Shown in pieces: positions 59,041-64,000 of a stretch of 64,000 nt of DNA. This DNA is from Pyrrhosoma nymphula. Taxonomy: Eukaryota > Arthropoda > Insecta > Odonata > Coenagrionidae. The notes below the pieces were generated by a model. It worked only from the letters and a program-made list of their open reading frames with translations. It did no database searches and had not been told where the DNA came from. The first letter of the stretch is position 1. Each line of letters starts with the position of its first letter. The translations under genes and the position numbers were made by a program. The DNA is taken from NCBI GenBank assembly GCA_963573305.1, contig OY754332.1, positions 53,605,559 to 53,669,558 on the forward strand, read 5' to 3'.

Positions 59041-59806
59041 AAAACGCTTTAATTTCAAGCTCAACTTTTGTTAACTTTTTTTTGCATCCAAATACTTATG
59101 CACACTGGCAGAGCCTGGGATCATTCAAATGAGCATCCTCTTTGCATCTTATCTTTGTTACTTCGCAATGGAATGAAAGGAATTTATTTTCAGTTTTGTT
59201 TTTATGATTTACATGTTGTGTGGATTGAATGGAATAAAGATTTTTTTGACCATTTGAATGTTGTCTGGATATGATGGGGTAAAATAGAGTTTTTTTTCTT
59301 TGATCTACTCAAAAATATATTTGTGAGTTTTAATAGAGGTTGATTCACCAGTCTTGTTTGGGAATGTCCATCTGAAGTTCATACCAGATTGCATTACTGT
59401 GTGATAAGTTATTGTAATATGAACAATGAATCCTTATGTTAAAAGGCTGCCATAAAATGAAAAGGAAGCTGATTCAAACTAGTGATTCCCTTCTTTAAAA
59501 AATCATTTAGATGATAGGAGAATCATTATTTTAAATATAAAAACATGTTTCTACCTTATTTAGGAGTTGTGCCCATGATTCTCTCAATTTTTTTGAAGCC
59601 AAATGCTTCATTGTGTGGTAAACTTAGTTCATCCATGCTGTTATTTTTTGGAAAAGATGTGCTGTAGGCACTTTAAGTGTTGGGTAGGGTAAGTTAAGGT
59701 GAGCATTCAGTGAATGCCAGTCTTCAATGAAGAAATCAGTTGGTTAGCTAAAGTTCCAAAGTCACTTCATTTTAAATATATATTGCTTTACTCGTCTGCA
59801 TTTTAG
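59041..59806 (+). other. end of intron 7
   Basis: Short direct repeats of GTGTGGATTGAATGGAATAA type occur at about 59218-59280. Otherwise unassigned. Confidence 0.45.
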
Positions 59807-60070
59807 AATCAACTGCATACCAGTTAATGACGGAAAAGTATGTCATGACTGAGGAGGAACAGGTAGGAAATGGATATCCTCGACCCAATCCGAAAGAAAA
59901 AGGGAAGGCCATCATGATGGAGACCAACTTTCGAAGCAAGACGAAGTCTAAAAACTTCTGTGAACGAATTTGTGATAGGTGTGGGAAGGAGTATATGGTG
60001 AATGAAAAGGGAATTGGAAACCCTGAGGACCAGTGTATATTCCATTGGGGTAGGGCTTTTAAGACAAGAG
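59807..60070 (+). CDS. REXO1: REXO1 exon, YPRPNP and Cys-rich CxxC module
   Basis: Acceptor CATTTTAG, donor GTAAGT; 264 bp, entering and leaving in phase 1. It encodes YQLMTEKYVMTEEEQVGNGY, then PRPNP, and then ERICDRCGKEYMVNE with CIFHWGRAFKTRG. This combination (L.T.EQ...NGYP.P.P; a CxxC pair; a later C..HWGR) is the conserved module just upstream of the exonuclease domain in REXO1, and its Cys and His residues look like zinc ligands. The last exon recognised; the next 3.9 kb to the window edge is intron. Confidence 0.94.
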
Positions 60071-60948
60071 GTAAGTGTTCATTTTAAGTGTTAGTTTTTA
60101 TTGTGTGGTGATAATGGTGTCAAGATAGGATATTAGAAGCGGCCTGAATTTTTCCCATTTGTGATAATGTGAATTTTTATGTGATTTTCACATTTGTATG
60201 CAATAATGCAAATTTTGGTGTTTATTAAAAAGAGCAGGATTTTGAAATATTTTTGTCATTTTGCATCATACTAAAGCTTTGATGGGAATATGCATCAACT
60301 GTGATGAATGATCATCTGATGGCAGTGACAGAAGCCACATCATATAAAGCTCCATCTTTAGATTTCTGAATAATCCAACCAAACATTCGTATATAATGAG
60401 GAAATACATGTAACTGACCATGGGTTTGCACATTTCCATAATATGGAAATGTGACTCATACATGCCAATTAAAGCACATGGGGCACGGCATTCCTCCTTT
60501 CGACTCAAAAGAAGGATGGATTGGTGAGAGAGATAGAGAGTTATATGATGGAATGGAGCCCATACACATTGTTCAAAACTTAAATGTATATTACACTAAA
60601 CAATTAAGGCTAACAAAAGGATATCAATAATGATCTATTGTTAGCGAGTTTATATTTATGGCACGAAGAACAGATACTGTATTTGATGGCATATAAGACA
60701 CCTTTTTTCCAAAGTTAGGGCTAAAAAATCCTCCCCAGGTCTTATATGTGAAGGTACGGCCTTCTACAGGCTAATGGTCACTTTTCTTGAGTGAGACCTA
60801 CTGAAATGGGTGCTTCTTCTATGCCGGTGCATCTTGTCTGCAATCAAATAGGGTATTTGTTTTTATGATAGCTGATTATTGATGATAACTATCGTTTAAA
60901 AAAATTGCTTAATTTTGAGGTCACAAAATCAAAAATATTCATTGGCAG
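60071..60948 (+). other. start of last visible intron
   Basis: AT-rich; no recognised element. Confidence 0.45.
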
Positions 60949-61115
60949 AAACATCTGTTCACACTAGATCAACTAAGTTGAGCAAAGTTGGTCCAGGCTC
61001 GACTTTGGATGGGTGATGGTTCAATTTGTCTGGGTGCCATTGCCCCTGTCTGCAATTGGCAGACAGTATGTGACAATGAACTTAGCCATCAAAGGAAGCT
61101 AAATTGAAGTACTAC
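60949..61115 (+). mobile_element. diverged 5S rRNA-derived SINE
   Basis: GATCAACTAAGTTGAGCA, CTTTGGATGGGTGATGG, GGGTGCCATTGCCCCTGTCT and the GGCAGACAG hairpin match the family. A (CTA)n-like tail at about 61100 resembles that of the 2809 copy. Confidence 0.75.
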
Positions 61116-61539
61116 TACAATGAATTTTTGACCCATTTGCCTAATAACGGAGGACCACATTGATGGTAAAGTTATGAACACCACAAAATGAATAAAACTT
61201 GATTCTAAGTCCAATAGCTGCAACATGAAATTTAATTAAAAATGTTGGAATAAAATATTAGAGCATTATTATCGATGGTAACAAAAGATTCTATTGTTAT
61301 TATGAGTGCTCAAAAGAATGATAATCTGATAAGCAAGAAGTTGTCTAAATTTTTATTTTTGAAATGAACCAGGTAGAGCCTCGTAAGCACCCATTTAAGC
61401 TTTAATTGTGTACTGGACTACCTTAGCAGATCATTTCATCCTGCACCTGCTGAAAGGGCAGTCCATTCATTCCTATCCATAAACTTAATCTTTATACTGA
61501 ACAAGAGTTGTTTAGCGATTGACTGATACCCCATGGTAT

Positions 61540-61935
61540 CCTTGTCAGAGTGGCCCGGAGCGCTACGACGTGCTCTGGAGTGGTAGCTGCATGTGGCTCG
61601 AAGTGGGTTCGGACTGGAGAGGTGAACTATCACTCCACTCCAACGGCACTCCGACAATCGCTCCACTCCCAAACCAGAGCACTCCGCAATTTTTTCCCTC
61701 TCAGCGGCACCACGGAAGTTCACCATTCTAACCAGTGACAATTGGGAAAGTTACCAAAAAACATTAACTGATTAAAGTTAAAGTTAATCTCTGTAAAAAG
61801 TAACAAGTTAAAGTTTTAAGTTACTTTCTGAAAAAGTAACTAATTAAAGGTAAAGTTAAAAAAGTAACTTTTACGTTAAAAGTTACTTTTTCAGTTACTT
61901 TTAAGAAACTTTTAAAAAGTAACTTTTTACATCTA
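61540..61935. repeat. clustered CTCCACTCC and GTTAAAGTTA repeats
   Basis: GGAGTG/CACTCC strings at 61555-61690 are followed by a 180-bp run of AAAGTTAA/GTAACTTTT motifs on both strands (61745-61935). Such sub-terminal arrays occur in hAT-type elements, but ends were not resolved. Confidence 0.45.
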
Positions 61936-62390
61936 TTATTCGCAATTGGGATAATATAAATACGAATTTCAAATTCAAGAAAAAATTATTTAACTTAAAT
62001 ATTTTAAGTTATTAAACTTGAATAACATTCTCATTTAAAAATTTGTATCCGACATACGTCCTCTCCTGTCTGAAAAAAGAAGCCCTGCAGCACTAAACAT
62101 CCTTACACATTGCGCTGATGATGGAATGCCAGTGATGCACTTGATAAAAAGATTCTCATAGTGCTTGAGAGTTCAATAACACTTCTACACTAGTGAAAAT
62201 ATCTCACTGCTTCTGCATTGGCGGTGGAAAGTGCGTCCTGACTGATAAAGTTGGTTGGTGTTTAAATTTGGAAAAAATGCATCCATGTTAGAAGAACTTT
62301 CATTCTTGCTCTCACTGTTGGATGATGGTGAACTTGGGTGTGTTCCTAAATTTTGGCGGTCACTCCACTCAACCCCGCTTTTGTTTGGAT

Positions 62391-62515
62391 CAGGGTGGCG
62401 ATTGTCAGGGAAAACCGGGAAAACCTTGAATTATTAGGGAATTTTGAACTTCTGGAAAAGTCAGGGAATTGTCAGGGAATTCTCGTCACAGTCAGGGAGT
62501 TACTGAGATAGGAAA
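62391..62515. mobile_element. hAT-like terminus with GTCAGGGAA repeats
   Basis: Starts CAGGGTGGCGATTG and carries five or more copies of (G)TCAGGGA(A) with AACCGGGAAAACC. CAGGG starts with sub-terminal TCAGGGAA repeats are typical of hAT elements. The other end was not found. Confidence 0.5.
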
Positions 62516-64000
62516 TTCTGGTTATTTTTCTACCATTGCGTTTATCGGCCAGTCATTTCCACCATTTGTTTCACCAAAATATTCCACCAACTATAAATAA
62601 TGCCCGTCACTGACGTGCATGGAATAAGCCCCATCAACTCGTGGGACATTCAGTGGTGAATCTTATCAGTTGTGAATCTAATTATTTAGTTGTGAACCAG
62701 ACGTACAATGTATCCCTTTTGTATATCCGTATTGCGATATTTGCCTAGTAGCGTTGGAATTCATGATCATAATGTATTACGCTCATCACAAGGAATCCGT
62801 GGCTATGTTGTTCAGAAAACTTTACCCTGCATTTTTTTTAACTTCCAAGACTCAGGTCGAGAGGTAGCTGGAGCACACTAGCTCGTAGTAATTAATTGCA
62901 TGCCGTGTTTTAAATACGAGACAATGATTATTAAAATGGTAACTAACGTACGATCTCACGTGTAAACAAAATCTTACGCAAGATCATCTTCGATTTTCAT
63001 ACCCCCCTTCGTGAGACAGTAAGAAGAGCCCTCTTCCCCTCCCCACCTTTCACGATTGACGTAATTTTTGAATGGCCCCCTTAAGCTCCCTCTCGAAGCA
63101 ATTTAGTCAGGTCACAAACCACCTCAAATATGATATTCCAGAACATGATGCTGCCGTTGCTAATTGTCTCCTGTTGTCCTCGCTCTCAGTGGCGCGCTTA
63201 CGTTTTTTAACCAAATATTTTTACATTTTTTTGTTCCCTGATTCACGTTAATCAAATTGTTATTTGCTTCTGAAGGTCACTTGTGCCATCCGATTTTGAT
63301 CCAGTCCAACAACTTTGCTTTGGTTTGTATTTTTCGCACACCTTAGTGATACCTGTGCCGGAGTCCGCCAGTAAATTGGCGATTAACTTTCCCATCGATG
63401 CCTTTTCAGTAATCCTCAACTTCCCAGAACTACCACGATGCGCGACCTCATTCTTGAAGAATTAGAAATTGTCAATTTGCAATTTTACCGAAGGAAACAT
63501 ACACAGCCACGGAAATACGATACACGGCCACGGAAGGAATATAGCTCGTTCTTCTGGGTCACCCCAATGCTCGCAATGTTTTAGGGGACTCACAATTATG
63601 CAAAACTGTTGTATGCATAATTCAATAACCTGCTGTAGGGAAACCTTGTGTGTAGGGAAATGTTGCTATTTTGTTGACGATAAAACGGCCGCTGCGACGG
63701 CGCACAGTGGTCAGAAATCGAAAAAAGCCGGACAAAATCCAAAATTGCTTTTTTTTTTAGATAAAGACATTGAAACATGGCATTTATACTCACAAATGAT
63801 TACTTATTATGAAATAGTAATTCATTTTTCTTATGTCCTACCCATTACTTGTATACGGAGGCTCAAACATGACCAACATTCCAAAAAAAACACCCCTTTT
63901 GATTTTTCTTCGAAAATCTTAAAAGTTAAGCAGATAGTAGAGTTGTGGAAGGATTTTAATGAAATAAAAAACAATACCATTTGTGATAATGGTACTTTTC
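62516..64000 (+). other. right edge of window, intron sequence
   Basis: No exon, RNA gene or repeat family recognised. The REXO1 exonuclease exons must lie further right. Confidence 0.45.

Larger units (their letters stand above)
485..60070 (+). other. REXO1: REXO1 homologue, eight internal exons of a longer gene
   Basis: Eight exons spread over about 60 kb join into one open frame of about 406 codons. Splice phases agree at every junction (0/0, 0/0, 1/1, 0/0, 0/0, 1/1, 1/1), and all introns begin GT and end AG. The joined product follows REXO1 domain order: acidic N-terminal segment with ECLRIF, basic linker with R(V/I)AH motifs, the elongin-A-binding-protein domain, and the Cys-rich region that precedes the DEDD exonuclease domain. 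In other animals REXO1 is a nuclear protein that binds elongin A and carries a 3'-5' RNA exonuclease domain; the nuclease itself lies beyond the right edge here. Introns 2 and 3 are about 23 and 21 kb and hold nearly all the transposons. The initiation codon is upstream of the window. Confidence 0.9.

Overview
This window looks like intron-rich, roughly 60-65% A+T animal DNA, most likely from an arthropod with a large, repeat-laden genome. The evidence is a spliced metazoan gene with introns up to about 20 kb, plus a mix of Gypsy, Penelope-like, Jockey/CR1-type LINE, piggyBac, hAT, Tc1/mariner-like and 5S-rRNA-derived SINE remnants. The species cannot be named from the sequence. I saw no bacterial operon, CRISPR array or rRNA operon.

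The only host gene I can support is the middle of one gene, read left to right on the + strand. Eight internal exons (485-600, 4604-4738, 28024-28204, 48775-48926, 50057-50191, 50271-50385, 54142-54261, 59807-60070) have AG/GT boundaries and fully compatible splice phases, and join into about 406 codons. The product matches REXO1 (RNA exonuclease 1 homologue, elongin-A-binding protein 1): an ECLRIF-containing N-terminal segment, repeated basic R(V/I)AH(V/E) motifs, the conserved elongin-A-binding-protein domain across exons 5-6, and a YPRPNP / CDRCGKEY / CIFHWGR module across exons 7-8. The first exon(s) and the exonuclease domain lie outside the window.

The rest is intronic and mostly built of nested transposons. 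2.6-3.8 kb: inverted-repeat element holding a 5S SINE. 5.6-12.6 kb: a dead minus-strand Gypsy element with both LTRs, entered by three different elements (a palindromic Penelope-type element with a 12-bp target duplication in integrase, a 304-bp hAT-type MITE with an 8-bp duplication in reverse transcriptase, and a TA-inserting element in the zinc-knuckle region). 12.7-14.3 kb: LINE tail, another 12-bp-duplication palindromic element, a 257-bp tandem duplication and a 123-bp minisatellite. 19.5-25.3 kb: a TA-class element, a LINE reverse transcriptase, and a 5S SINE split by a 1.6-kb fold-back element with about 630-bp arms. 30.4-31.9 kb: Penelope reverse-transcriptase and piggyBac transposase remnants. 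32.8-39.2 kb: inverted-repeat elements and a LINE split by a SINE and a nested MITE pair. 39.7-40.1 kb: two tRNA-like units. 45.6-48.0 kb: Penelope-like ends arranged head to head. 51.9-59.0 kb: a probable solo LTR, a second copy of the 12-bp-duplication palindromic family with a seven-unit tandem array and a hammerhead-like fold, and LINE fragments.

The most interesting signal is a set of palindromic elements (6654-7421, 12947-13260, 54369-55954) that share an exact 12-bp target duplication, inverted terminal arms, and a 32-35-nt tail present at only one end. One carries a near-complete hammerhead ribozyme fold. That architecture points to non-autonomous Penelope-like elements and may be undescribed.
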